From positions 1-43,122 of the forward strand of contig NZ_JAGXBY010000006.1 in assembly GCF_018310345.1 (NCBI RefSeq): DNA of 43,122 bases, read 5' to 3'. The position numbers and the translations under genes were made by a program. Shown here piece after piece: positions 17,139-25,734 of the stretch. The stretch comes from Ornithinibacillus massiliensis. GTDB lineage: Bacteria; Bacillota; Bacilli; Bacillales; Amphibacillaceae. The notes below the pieces were generated by a model, which saw nothing but the letters and a program-made list of their open reading frames with translations, made no database searches and was not told where the DNA came from. Positions within the stretch are counted from its first letter, which is position 1. Each line of letters starts with the position of its first letter.

Positions 17139-18003
17139 AATGAATTGCACTCTTGAATTTGCCACCATGTGCTTCTTGCGCATCAATAATGGTTATAAAT
17201 GCTTTTGGATCGGTTTCATATACAATCGATTTTAATTTAGCTATTTCGAGACGTGTTAAGACCACAAATATGACCTCTTTATCCTCTTCTTTGTACCCGC
17301 CTTTACCATACAGGTTTGTAATCATACGACCAAGACGTTCCTGAATGGCTTCACCAACATCGACATATTCATTAGTAACAATTACAGCTGCTTTTGTATC
17401 ACCAGTAAGTCCTTGACCAACGAAGTCAATCGCTTTAGAGGCAATAAAGTACGTAATGATGGAGAACATGGCTTGCTCCCATCCTAAGACAAATCCTGCC
17501 CAAGCGAAAATGAAAATATTAAAAAACATAACAAATTCGCCAACTGAAAATGGTAATCTGCGAGCAAGGAGAATTCCAAGAATTTCTGTACCGTCTAAGG
17601 CACCACCATTACGAATAACGATACCTACTCCAATACCAAGAATGAGACCACCAAAGACAGTCGCAAGTAATGGTTCCTCTGTTAGTGCTGGAACATGGTG
17701 TAAGGTTGGTTCAATCAAAGCTAGGGCAATGATACTAAAAAGTGATGCAATAACAAAGCTTTTTCCAATATATTTATAACCAGCGATTAAGAATGGAAGG
17801 TTAATGATAAGTATTAGAATACCGAAGTTAAATCCAGTTAAATTATTTGTAATTAAAGAGATACCTATTACTCCACCATCTATAATGGTATTTGGTACTA
17901 AAAATAATTCCAGAGCCACAGCTGCTAGTGTTGCGCCGATGAGCATCATAATATAGCGACGAATAATACTAGGTATAGATTCCTTTTTATGCTGTTTTCC
18001 CAT
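17137..18003 (-). CDS. YitT-family membrane protein with DUF2179 domain
   Basis: A 288-residue protein. The N-terminal two thirds have five to six membrane segments with the YitT landmarks [18 protein letters not shown] and [19 protein letters not shown]. The C-terminal cytoplasmic DUF2179 domain (about residues 200-288) contains [26 protein letters not shown] and [15 protein letters not shown]. The family is widespread in Firmicutes, and its transport role is not settled. A GTG at 18012 is in frame, but AGAAGG lies right against it, so the ATG at 18003 is preferred. It converges on the galU-ugd unit. Confidence 0.9.
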   Translation of the reverse strand: MGKQHKKESIPSIIRRYIMMLIGATLAAVALELFLVPNTIIDGGVIGISLITNNLTGFNFGILILIINLPFLIAGYKYIGKSFVIASLFSIIALALIEPTLHHVPALTEEPLLATVFGGLILGIGVGIVIRNGGALDGTEILGILLARRLPFSVGEFVMFFNIFIFAWAGFVLGWEQAMFSIITYFIASKAIDFVGQGLTGDTKAAVIVTNEYVDVGEAIQERLGRMITNLYGKGGYKEEDKEVIFVVLTRLEIAKLKSIVYETDPKAFITIIDAQEAHGGKFKSAIH

Positions 18004-18119
18004 TGGATACACCTTCTTAACTAAATTTCAAAAAAATGTTACGTTTATAGTATACATGAAATAGCATTATGATGCGTTGTTAAAGTAGACAATCATGTAA
18101 ATCCAATGGGGGTTTTAAA

Positions 18120-18734
18120 ATGGACATTTGGTATGCTAGTTATGGGTCTAATTTGATGAAAGATAGACTTTTAGCCTATATTTATGGGGGGAAGCCACCA
18201 GGATCGAATCAATCGGAACAAGGATGTCGAGATAAAACGACACCAAAGGATAGTAAGCGCATCGATATACCATTTCCACTTTACTTTTCCAAGGAGCGAA
18301 GTAAATGGGGCGAAGGTGGGGTAGCATTTATCGGGACAGATGCTTCGAATGAAGAAAAAACGATTGGGAGAATGTATTTAATAACGGAAGAACAATTTCA
18401 GGATGTTGTATCCCAAGAAAACAATGGATTGCAAGTAAAATTAGATTTAATAGAAATAGAGCGTAAAGGATATATTGATATTCATCATGGTTGGTATGAT
18501 CGCATGGTGTACTTAGGGAAGAGAGACGGTGCTCCAATCTTCACCTTTACGAGTAGTCTGCCAATAAGCAATGTTACGTTTACTAAACCGTCCGTACCCT
18601 ATTTAAACGTCATTGCATGTGGATTAATGGAACTTGGGCTTGGGGAAGACGAAATAGTAGATTATTTAATGGCTAAAGAAGGTATTAAAGAAGAAATTAC
18701 TATAGATTCACTACGAAATTATATCCGTAAATGA
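18120..18734 (+). CDS. Gamma-glutamylcyclotransferase-fold protein
   Basis: A 204-residue protein that begins IWYASYGSNLMKDRLLAYI, the YxSYGSNL substrate-loop motif of the GGCT/AIG2-like fold. The middle has LYFSKERSKWGEGGVAFIG and GRMYLITEEQF, also seen in bacterial GGCT-like proteins. A charged insertion (about residues 28-52: KPPGSNQSEQ, then DKTTPKDSKRID) is larger than in minimal members. The true substrate is not known, and I could not confirm the glutamate that catalyses cyclisation in real GGCTs. GGGGG precedes the ATG by eight bases. It appears monocistronic. Confidence 0.72.
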   Translation: MDIWYASYGSNLMKDRLLAYIYGGKPPGSNQSEQGCRDKTTPKDSKRIDIPFPLYFSKERSKWGEGGVAFIGTDASNEEKTIGRMYLITEEQFQDVVSQENNGLQVKLDLIEIERKGYIDIHHGWYDRMVYLGKRDGAPIFTFTSSLPISNVTFTKPSVPYLNVIACGLMELGLGEDEIVDYLMAKEGIKEEITIDSLRNYIRK

Positions 18735-18736
18735 AA

Positions 18737-18763
18737 AAGGAGTTTGGTCCCCAAACTCCTTCT
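18737..18763. terminator. Bidirectional terminator between convergent genes
   Basis: AAGGAGTTTGG (18737-18747) and CCAAACTCCTT (18751-18761) form an 11-bp perfect stem with a three-base loop. The + side continues TCTTAT and the - side reads TTTTCAT, so it can serve both converging genes. Confidence 0.8.
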
Positions 18764-19539
18764 TATAATCTTACCTTTATTCTAGAATGTTTATCGCCCT
18801 TGTAATAAAAAATTCCTTCCATTATCTGCGTATCAGGAAATTCCAAGCTATCCCAATAATATTTTAATGCTTGCGCTTGATCCACTATTTTGTTGAAGTT
18901 TTCTAAAGCAAGGATAGAGTTGACATGTAATTGATATCCTTCATCGATATAAGTAAGGAAAAGCTTTAATTTCTCATAGGTTAGTCGATTGTTATGCTGG
19001 AAAACAGCTGGGTAAAGTACAGATCGATAGTTTTGTAATTTTGGATTTGTGGCTATGGAATTGATGAGTTGAATACGATTATGTTTTATCGCAAGGTCTT
19101 TATATTTTTCGGGTATGGTTGAGTCAAATAATAGCTGGTAAATGTTTTCTTTGGTACATCTGGTATGTTTGCAAATACTGGCTATATCGTTACGGGTCTC
19201 CTTGAGCAAAAGGGTAATATATTCGTATTTCAATCTATGATTAACTCTTTCTTGCATGCAGGACTGAAATAATTGGTATGTCCATTCTAACAAGGTGATA
19301 TGTGGATTAGTTATGACATAGACCGGGATGCTTCTATGGAAATCTATTGAGTATAGCTTATTATAAGCTTCAATCCCCTTTGCGAGTAGGAAGTCATTTT
19401 GTTGGTTTCGAATAATATGAATATATGGTATATGGGTTTCCATATGGTTCTGATATGCATATCTAGTTAGTGGAATAGTATTCGTGTGACGGGCATTAAT
19501 TTTCTGAAATGGAACCCATTCGATTCGGATTATATCCAA
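18763..19539 (-). CDS. ParB-like protein of unknown role
   Basis: A 258-residue protein. The N-terminal part (about residues 5-75) resembles a ParB/Srx-type domain: VPFQKINARHTNTIPLT, HIIRNQQNDFLLAKGIEAY and IPVYVI mirror the 'ix-Ixp...dG..R..A' pattern of ParB. A possible helix-turn-helix follows (NDIASICKHTRCTKENIYQLL, about 116-136). The C-terminal 110 residues are unfamiliar. It starts at TTG 19539 after AAAGGGGG. It is not next to parA or an origin, so a chromosome-partition role is unlikely. The family call is tentative and may be wrong. Confidence 0.5.
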   Translation of the reverse strand: MDIIRIEWVPFQKINARHTNTIPLTRYAYQNHMETHIPYIHIIRNQQNDFLLAKGIEAYNKLYSIDFHRSIPVYVITNPHITLLEWTYQLFQSCMQERVNHRLKYEYITLLLKETRNDIASICKHTRCTKENIYQLLFDSTIPEKYKDLAIKHNRIQLINSIATNPKLQNYRSVLYPAVFQHNNRLTYEKLKLFLTYIDEGYQLHVNSILALENFNKIVDQAQALKYYWDSLEFPDTQIMEGIFYYKGDKHSRIKVRL

Positions 19540-19635
19540 TTGACTCGGGCCCCCTTTCTATTGTTTGTAAAAGATATGAATAGGATAAATTGTCCTATGC
19601 CATTTTATGATGTTGTGATTGTATTCAGAGGTTAA

Positions 19636-19743
19636 ATGTTGTTGAAATACATTAATGAATATAGAAAGGGATTAAATGATTTCCGTTCCAATGCCATACA
19701 AGCACTTGCTTGGCAAGGGCTCTTACAAGGGAATGAAGGATAG
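19636..19743 (+). CDS. Possible 35-codon small gene or gene remnant
   Basis: ATG at 19636 follows CAGAGG (19626-19631), and the frame reads MLLKYINEYRKGLNDFRSNA and then IQALAWQGLLQGNEG before TAG at 19741-19743. Composition is protein-like and amphipathic. The frame ends exactly next to the stop of the convergent lipase gene. Without homologues it could be a small peptide, a decayed end of a larger gene, or chance. Confidence 0.25.
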   Translation: MLLKYINEYRKGLNDFRSNAIQALAWQGLLQGNEG

Positions 19744-21342
19744 TTATTTTACGTATACAGAATCTATTATAGTCCGCTTGAATTTCTCCCCACTTTTTGT
19801 TCGTCCTTCTACGTCAATGGTAATGTTATACACTTCATCTCGGTTATGGAATGGAATTAACTGTGATAAGTTTGGAGTACCTTGAACGGTGAAGTTCTTC
19901 TTATTGGATGGGTTATTCGATTGGGTGATCTCGTAAGTAGCCTTTAGAGAATTTTCTTCTACAGAATGACTATTTGCTTGTAATTGATAAATCATTTCAT
20001 TAGTTTCAACGATTCTAGTATTCGAACGATATGCCAATTTAGTTAGGGAATCAAAGGTTGCGACTAATAGGTAGGCGTCTTTTTCTTTAGCGGTTAATTG
20101 TAAGGACCATTCTCCACTTTCTGGCTTATCAAGTAAAATGACATGCTGGATTGCACCTAAGAAGATGCCATCGTTTAATTTGGTTGATTTCATGGTAGGG
20201 GTAGTTATTTTTCCAGAAGGTGAAACGAGTTTAATATCTGCGAGATAATTGGAGGTCATTAGGTTTAAAGATAGGTTGTTTACATCATTTTCTACTGTAA
20301 TAGTTATATTGTTTGCTTTGTCGGTATTTAGAGGTCCTCCATCAACCCAGTGGTTGAAGCTTGGGGTGTTTTTATCTACTATATCCATGATTTGCTTAGT
20401 TGGCGAACCATAGGACGTGCTATTGAATAAGTAAGGTAGAAAAATAGGGAATGTTATCCCACTCCTGATGGATGTATGATTCCAGTCACCAATCGAAATC
20501 TGCTGTCCTCCTGGTAAAGCACTGCTCGCCGCAGTGACAACGCCATCATTTGCTCCATATTGGGATAGATACACCCCTCCGAACCATGTAGAAGAAAATA
20601 CAGAACCCCAGCTTGTTCCACCTAATGTGTAGTAATGATTATGGTATGCCCTAGGTTCATTATCGATTTGACTTCGAAAATTTGCCATATTACCCATTTG
20701 CAAGGCATATGTACCATCCCCCTGTGCTCCAAGCAGATTAGCTAGCCAACCTGCTCCTGAGCTATAAGCCAAATCTGCTAATTGGGAGCCATGATGTGGA
20801 CTAGATAGGGTGATGACATTATCTACATATCGCCAAGCATCATAATAAGTTAATGCGGTCTGGGTATCTACACCGCCTTTGCTATAAGCGACGACTGTGA
20901 TTTTCTTTCCCCCAAAGTGATTCGAGATTTCTGCTATTTTTCCCGCAAGTAGTGCACCATTATCCCACATATCTGCAGAAGCACCACCAGCATCATATAG
21001 TTGGATGAAGGCTGTTTGATAGCCAGCATCATAGGCGGTTTGGTACATATCATTGTCAGTCCAAAAGATTTGGGCAACATTATTTAGTCCTGGGACAAAG
21101 AGTAATACAGGATTATTGGGGTCAAGATTTGGTGGTGTTTCACCGCTATACCATTCACCTGGTGTTTCCGTGTTACCATTGTTAGCTTTACCTGTAATAG
21201 AGAAGTTTAGCTCAGATTGGTTGTGTGGAGTAGGATCAGATATTTCCGTTGGTTGACTCGTTTTGGCAGTAGTGGATAACGGAAGTGCTAAACCAAATGC
21301 AAGCATACAAATGATAAAGACCATCGAAAGCTTTTTACACAT
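19744..21342 (-). CDS. Secreted lipase/esterase of the alpha/beta-hydrolase fold
   Basis: A 532-residue exported enzyme. The signal peptide is Lys-rich, then hydrophobic, with a likely cleavage after LSTTA (about residue 26). The hydrolase domain shows an FVPGLNN oxyanion-type segment, the nucleophile in AYSKGGVDTQ (Ser about residue 154), SSPHHGSQLA, and WNHTSI with a candidate catalytic His. A beta-rich C-terminal part (about 320-532) includes LADIKLVSPSGK and SGEWSLQLTAKEKDA, a layout like proprotein-convertase P-type domains. The in-frame ATG at 21357 overlaps the AGGAGG site (21349-21354), so the ATG at 21342 is used. The substrate is inferred only from the lipase-type motif. It appears monocistronic. 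Confidence 0.85.
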   Translation of the reverse strand: MCKKLSMVFIICMLAFGLALPLSTTAKTSQPTEISDPTPHNQSELNFSITGKANNGNTETPGEWYSGETPPNLDPNNPVLLFVPGLNNVAQIFWTDNDMYQTAYDAGYQTAFIQLYDAGGASADMWDNGALLAGKIAEISNHFGGKKITVVAYSKGGVDTQTALTYYDAWRYVDNVITLSSPHHGSQLADLAYSSGAGWLANLLGAQGDGTYALQMGNMANFRSQIDNEPRAYHNHYYTLGGTSWGSVFSSTWFGGVYLSQYGANDGVVTAASSALPGGQQISIGDWNHTSIRSGITFPIFLPYLFNSTSYGSPTKQIMDIVDKNTPSFNHWVDGGPLNTDKANNITITVENDVNNLSLNLMTSNYLADIKLVSPSGKITTPTMKSTKLNDGIFLGAIQHVILLDKPESGEWSLQLTAKEKDAYLLVATFDSLTKLAYRSNTRIVETNEMIYQLQANSHSVEENSLKATYEITQSNNPSNKKNFTVQGTPNLSQLIPFHNRDEVYNITIDVEGRTKSGEKFKRTIIDSVYVK

Positions 21343-21363
21343 TCTATCCCTCCTCATAAATAG

Positions 21364-21394
21364 TCCTTTTTCATCTTATTCCGATGAAAAAGGA
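21364..21394 (-). promoter_or_regulatory. Perfect 12-bp inverted repeat upstream of the lipase gene
   Basis: TCCTTTTTCATC (21364-21375) is perfectly complementary to 21383-21394 across seven bases. It lies 22 bases before the lipase start and just before its ribosome site. No T run follows on the minus strand, so it does not look like a terminator. It may be an operator or a 5' mRNA-stabilising hairpin. Confidence 0.5.
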
Positions 21395-21472
21395 TTCATG
21401 AGGGAAGGAGGTTGGGAAAGTTGATAGACAGATAATAGAGGGATAGGGTCATATATAAAATGCTAAAATAAA

Positions 21473-22420
21473 CTACTTAAACCAACCTTTTTTTCTAAAC
21501 CAAAGAATCATCATGAAACTAATGACCAGCATAAATAAAAGCACGATAAAGTAGCCATGATGCCAATTCAACTCTGGCATGTTAACAAAGTTCATCCCGT
21601 AAATACCAACAATAAAGGTTAGTGGTGCAAAGATAGAGGTAATAACGGTTAGAATCTGAATTACTTTATTTTGTTGATAAGAATTTAAGGAAATGAAATT
21701 ATCTCGAATATCATTGGTAATATCTCGATTAGAATCAACCATTTCTGACAGTTTTAATAGGTGGTCATAAATGTCAACAAAAAATTCTCGATGGGTTTGA
21801 ATCTCCAGATGGTGGGAATTTAGAATTCGATAAAGTAAATCACGCATAGGATGGATAGCATGTCGTAACTTTAACAATTTATGTCTAAATTGAAATAACT
21901 TATCTAATTCAATATGCATCGAAACACCATGTGGGTTCTTTTCAACTTGATTAATATCATCCTCTAATTCGTAAATAATCGGGAAAAAATTATCAACAAC
22001 TTTATCAAATATTTCATAGAGAACACGATATTCGTCCCACTTATTCATGCTGTCAAGGTTTATAAAGGTGTTCCAGACTTGGTTAACCTCCATCAAATCA
22101 TGGCGGTGGACTGTCACGATATAATTTTCTCCAATGAAAAAATTGACTTCAAATTGGTCATAATCATCAGGACCAATAGTATGGGTTACGATTAAAGAAA
22201 AATCATCATAGTAATCAAGCTTTGGGCGTTGTTGACCATGGATACAATCCTCTATAGCTAATGGATGAAAATGTAGTACAGTATCAAGCTTTTTGATTTC
22301 CTCTTCTGTAGGATGATTAAAATCAACCCACCACCATTTATACATACTAAAGTCAACCTCGTCGATTGATAAGGAAGTAATTCTTTCGTTTTTCTCTGTT
22401 ATTGCAATGACTTGAATCAA
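21473..22420 (-). CDS. corA: CorA-type magnesium/cobalt transporter
   Basis: A 315-residue protein. It has a long cytoplasmic N-terminal domain (about residues 1-255) rich in charged helices, and two C-terminal transmembrane segments (about 258-280 and 288-308). The first ends in the GMN signature of YGMNFVNMPELNW, the Mg2+ selectivity loop. The C-terminus is the short basic RKKGWFK typical of CorA. It assembles as a pentamer in the cytoplasmic membrane and moves Mg2+. It starts at TTG 22420 with AAGGAG at 22429-22434. It is transcribed away from glcT and in the same direction as the lipase, but the 130-base gap argues for separate units. Confidence 0.93.
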   Translation of the reverse strand: MIQVIAITEKNERITSLSIDEVDFSMYKWWWVDFNHPTEEEIKKLDTVLHFHPLAIEDCIHGQQRPKLDYYDDFSLIVTHTIGPDDYDQFEVNFFIGENYIVTVHRHDLMEVNQVWNTFINLDSMNKWDEYRVLYEIFDKVVDNFFPIIYELEDDINQVEKNPHGVSMHIELDKLFQFRHKLLKLRHAIHPMRDLLYRILNSHHLEIQTHREFFVDIYDHLLKLSEMVDSNRDITNDIRDNFISLNSYQQNKVIQILTVITSIFAPLTFIVGIYGMNFVNMPELNWHHGYFIVLLFMLVISFMMILWFRKKGWFK

Positions 22421-22463
22421 CGTTAGTACTCCTTCTTCAGAAAGTAGCTTTTATTTAAAAAGT

Positions 22464-22493
22464 TTGCTCTCAACCACTACATTTATGTATGAT
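22464..22493 (+). promoter_or_regulatory. Possible sigma-A promoter of glcT
   Basis: TTGCTC (22464-22469), an 18-base spacer and TATGAT (22488-22493). The -35 box is imperfect; the -10 box is good. Confidence 0.4.
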
Positions 22494-22581
22494 ATAAATT
22501 TGTGTGGTGAATCATTTATTACGAATTAGATAAAGATATGGTTGACGGACAAGTGTTTGAGGGGAAAAGGAGTCGGAGGTT

Positions 22582-23427
22582 TTGAGAATTTATACTGTCT
22601 TAAAGGCGTTAAATAATAATGTCATTATTGCGTTAAATAATGACAACCAAGAGGTTGTCTTAATTGGAAAAGGGATTGGTTTTAACAAGAAAAGAAATGA
22701 TATTATTCAGGAAGATACAGTTGAGAAGCTTTTTGAACTCCGTAATAAAGCGGAACAAGAAAATTATAAAAAATTACTGCCTAGTATGGAGGATTCGACA
22801 CTAGAAGCTATTATCACCGCTATAGAAATGATTAAACGAAGGTCAAATACATTAATAAATGAAAAAGTGCATGTCGCCTTAACCGATCATATTTTATTTG
22901 CTATTACGCGCTTAAAGCGAGGAATGGAAATTACGAATCCATTTTTATCAGAAACAAAAGCACTGTATCCTTTTGAATATGAACTTGCTTCAGAAATAGT
23001 AGATAATATGAACCAGTCTCTGGATATCCAATTGCCAGAGGGAGAAGTAGGATTTATTGCCCTGCATGTTCATAGTGCCATTACTGAAAAATCCTTATCT
23101 GATATAAGTGTATACTCTAATTTACTTTCTCGGTTAACCCATACGATAGAGGAACAATTAAAGATAGACATTGATCGAGAAGGAATTGATTATCTCCGCC
23201 TAGTACGTCATATTCGTTACACAATTGAACGTGTTATAAAAGGGGAAAAAATGGAAGAGCCTATGAAGTTAGCAAATCTATTGAAAAACGAATATCCTGT
23301 ATGTTATAATCTGGCGTGGAAGCTTATCAAAATGATGCAGCAAACGTTAAAGAAACCTGTATATGATGCAGAGGCTGTTTATTTAACCATGCATTTACAG
23401 CGTTTAGTAATTAAATATGATTCATAA
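22582..23427 (+). CDS. glcT: GlcT, PTS-controlled transcription antiterminator of ptsG
   Basis: A 281-residue BglG-family protein. An N-terminal RNA-binding CAT domain (about residues 1-57; YTVLKALNNNVIIALN, then LIGKGIGFNKK) is followed by two PRD domains (about 65-170 and 171-281). The phosphorylatable histidines can be placed in ALTDHILFAI and ALHVHSAI (PRD1), and in LVRHIRYTIE and LTMHLQRL (PRD2). When glucose is present, unphosphorylated GlcT binds the RAT RNA and stops termination before ptsG. Identity rests on ptsG lying immediately downstream with a matching RAT. It starts at TTG 22582 with GGAGG at 22575-22579. Confidence 0.93.
   Translation: MRIYTVLKALNNNVIIALNNDNQEVVLIGKGIGFNKKRNDIIQEDTVEKLFELRNKAEQENYKKLLPSMEDSTLEAIITAIEMIKRRSNTLINEKVHVALTDHILFAITRLKRGMEITNPFLSETKALYPFEYELASEIVDNMNQSLDIQLPEGEVGFIALHVHSAITEKSLSDISVYSNLLSRLTHTIEEQLKIDIDREGIDYLRLVRHIRYTIERVIKGEKMEEPMKLANLLKNEYPVCYNLAWKLIKMMQQTLKKPVYDAEAVYLTMHLQRLVIKYDS
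23394..23421 (+). promoter_or_regulatory. Promoter for ptsG inside the 3' end of glcT
   Basis: TTTACA (23394-23399), a 16-base spacer and TATGAT (23416-23421). Transcription would start near 23428, right before the RAT, so that the antitermination signal lies at the 5' end of the message. Confidence 0.55.
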
Positions 23428-23430
23428 TCT

Positions 23431-23459
23431 TACGTGTTACTGATTCGATCAGGCATGAG
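23431..23459 (+). promoter_or_regulatory. RAT (ribonucleic antiterminator) bound by GlcT
   Basis: The element contains ACGTGTTACTGATTCG and ATCAGGCATGAG. It closely resembles the ptsG RAT of B. subtilis as I recall it, and its last bases overlap the 5' arm of the terminator below. Binding by GlcT would exclude the terminator stem. Confidence 0.85.
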
Positions 23460-23537
23460 TAGAGAATTGATGAAATGAGAAGAAGTGGGAAAACTATCCC
23501 TAACTTCTTGTTTCCTATCTCTATTCATGCCTTTTTT
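23451..23537 (+). terminator. Conditional terminator in the ptsG leader
   Basis: AGGCATGAGTAGAGA (23451-23465) pairs with TCTCTATTCATGCC (23518-23531), with an inner stem GAAG-GGGA/TCCC-CTTC and a run of Ts at 23532-23537. Its 5' arm shares bases with the RAT, the arrangement needed for GlcT antitermination. Confidence 0.88.
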
Positions 23538-23603
23538 GTTTGTCTAACTTATTCTTTATCGTTTGCTGGGACAAGATATGTTTGATCATAGAGGAGGATA
23601 TTT

Positions 23604-25661
23604 ATGTTTAAAAAGGCTTTTGGTGTTTTACAAAAGATTGGTAAAGCACTTATGCTGCCTGTGGCACTGTTACCTGCTGCTGGTTTATTACTAGGGCTAG
23701 GTAATGCCGCTCAGCAAGAAACAACACTTAATTATCTGCCATTTCTAAATGCTGATTGGATTCAGCTAACAGCATCTGTTATGGAGGACGCCGGTAATAT
23801 TATCTTTGCTAACCTGGCATTAATCTTTGCGGTTGGTGTTGCAATCGGTTTGGCAGCGGATGGTGCCGCGGGACTTGCTGCTTTAGTTGGTTATTTAGTA
23901 ATGAATCAGGTTATGGGATCTTGGATTGGTGTAACCGAAGAAATGATTGCAACCGATCCGAGTTATGCAAGTGTATTAGGTATACCAACCTTGCAAACAG
24001 GGGTATTCGGGGGAATAATAGTCGGATTAATTGCCGCCTTTGCCTATAATCGATTCCATGATATTGAAATGCCTTCATTCCTTGGATTCTTTGCTGGTAA
24101 GCGTTTTGTTCCTATTGCGACAGCAGTATTTTCATTCATTGCTGGATTAATCTTAATGCTTATTTGGCCACCAATTCAAACAGCGATGAACAATGCTTCG
24201 TATTGGTTGATTGAAGAAGGAACCTATTTAGCTGTATTTATGTTTGGATTTATTAAACGTTTATTAATTCCGTTTGGCTTACATCATATTTTCCATGCGC
24301 CATTCTGGTATGAATTTGGTTCTTATACCACTGCTGCTGGAGAGATTGTTCGTGGAGATATGACGATTTTCTTCGCGCAGTTACGTGATAATGTTGAAAT
24401 CACAGCCGGTAATTTTATGGCTGGGGAATATCCTATTATGATGTTCGGACTACCTGCCGCGGCATTAGCTATGTATCATGCTGCTAGACAAGAACGGAAA
24501 AAGCTTGTTGCTGGTTTATTAGCTTCAGGGGCTTTAACTTCATTCTTAACGGGTATTACCGAACCATTAGAATTCTCATTTATGTTTGTATCACCATTTT
24601 TATTCTTAATCCATGCAATCTTAGATGGATTATCATTTATGATTATGACCTTCTTAGGTGTTAATATTGGTTATACATTCTCTGGTGGGTTTATTGACTT
24701 TGCCCTATTTGGAATCTTACCTGGTAAAGAGCCTTGGTGGCTAGCCATTATAGTTGGGGTTGGATTTGGTGTCCTTTACTACTTCTTATTCCGCTTCTTT
24801 ATTAAGAAGTTTAACTTGATGACACCAGGACGCGAGGAAGTAGAGGAAACTACTGAATCAAAAGGTGAAGCAGGAGACCTAGCGTACAATGTATTAGAAG
24901 CTATGGGTGGACAAGGAAATATCGCGCATTTAGATGCTTGTATTACAAGACTACGTGTATCGGTTAATGATATTGGCAATGTAAATAAAGATGAGTTGAA
25001 AAATCTGGGTGCTGCGGGTGTGCTAGAAGTTGGGGATAATATCCAAGCTATCTTCGGTCCACGCTCTGAAATTATTAAAGGGCAAATGCAAGACATTATG
25101 TCTGGTAAGAAGCCTCGCCCAGCGCAGAAGGTTGACCTAGATAAAGAAGTACAGCAACAAATAGAAGAAGTGAATCCGGAAGCGTTACAAAATACCAATG
25201 TAGAGGAAGAATTTATTGCGCCAATTAAAGGTGAAATTGTTCCAATCACGGAGGTTCCTGATCAAGTATTCTCTGGGAAAATGATGGGGGATGGATTTGC
25301 TATTAAACCAGTTGACGGGCTAGTTGTTTCACCGGTTAATGGTAAAGTCATCAATGCATTCCCAACAAAGCATGCTTTAGGAATTCTATCTGAAGGTGGA
25401 AGAGAAGTTCTGATTCACTTTGGCTTAGATACAGTAAATCTAAAAGGTGAAGGATTTGAACTATTAGTAGAAGAAGGCGATACCGTGCAATCTGGTCAGC
25501 CACTATTAAAAGTCGATCTAGCTTATATTGAAGAACATGCGACATCATCTATTACGCCAATTGTTTTTACAAACTTGAAAGAAGGAGAACAGGTTGTAAT
25601 AGTAAAACAAGGTAGTGTCTCCATCGAAGAAAAAGGTATTGTTAAAATAGAAGCAAATTAA
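23604..25661 (+). CDS. ptsG: Glucose-specific PTS enzyme IICBA
   Basis: A 685-residue three-domain permease that imports and phosphorylates glucose. EIIC (about residues 1-400) has about ten membrane segments, with [20 protein letters not shown] and the glucose-family [19 protein letters not shown] (about 420-500) has the phosphorylated Cys446 in [16 protein letters not shown] (about 540-680) has the phosphorylated His605 in [17 protein letters not shown] Gln/Glu-rich linker joins B and A. Domain order and length match B. subtilis PtsG. GGAGGA precedes the ATG. Expression is controlled by the RAT/terminator switch just upstream. Confidence 0.96.
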   Translation: MFKKAFGVLQKIGKALMLPVALLPAAGLLLGLGNAAQQETTLNYLPFLNADWIQLTASVMEDAGNIIFANLALIFAVGVAIGLAADGAAGLAALVGYLVMNQVMGSWIGVTEEMIATDPSYASVLGIPTLQTGVFGGIIVGLIAAFAYNRFHDIEMPSFLGFFAGKRFVPIATAVFSFIAGLILMLIWPPIQTAMNNASYWLIEEGTYLAVFMFGFIKRLLIPFGLHHIFHAPFWYEFGSYTTAAGEIVRGDMTIFFAQLRDNVEITAGNFMAGEYPIMMFGLPAAALAMYHAARQERKKLVAGLLASGALTSFLTGITEPLEFSFMFVSPFLFLIHAILDGLSFMIMTFLGVNIGYTFSGGFIDFALFGILPGKEPWWLAIIVGVGFGVLYYFLFRFFIKKFNLMTPGREEVEETTESKGEAGDLAYNVLEAMGGQGNIAHLDACITRLRVSVNDIGNVNKDELKNLGAAGVLEVGDNIQAIFGPRSEIIKGQMQDIMSGKKPRPAQKVDLDKEVQQQIEEVNPEALQNTNVEEEFIAPIKGEIVPITEVPDQVFSGKMMGDGFAIKPVDGLVVSPVNGKVINAFPTKHALGILSEGGREVLIHFGLDTVNLKGEGFELLVEEGDTVQSGQPLLKVDLAYIEEHATSSITPIVFTNLKEGEQVVIVKQGSVSIEEKGIVKIEAN

Positions 25662-25670
25662 TGTAAATAA

Positions 25671-25718
25671 GAGAGGGAAAACGGGATGGTCATGCTATCC
25701 TGTTCTCCCTCTATATTT
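25671..25718 (+). terminator. Terminator after ptsG
   Basis: GAGAGGGAAAACGGGAT (25671-25687) pairs with ATCCTGTTCTCCCTC (25697-25711) with small mismatches, then TATATTT. It lies between convergent ptsG and the kinase gene and may work for both. Confidence 0.75.
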
Positions 25719-25734
25719 AAATATAGTCTAATCA

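Noticed and set aside
17456..17779. Plus-strand frame of 107 codons
   Set aside because: Entirely antisense to the conserved YitT protein, with low-complexity, basic composition and no ribosome site.
24779..25249. Minus-strand frame of 156 codons inside ptsG
   Set aside because: Antisense to the conserved EIIB domain and linker of ptsG; rich in Ser/Cys as expected for a shadow frame.
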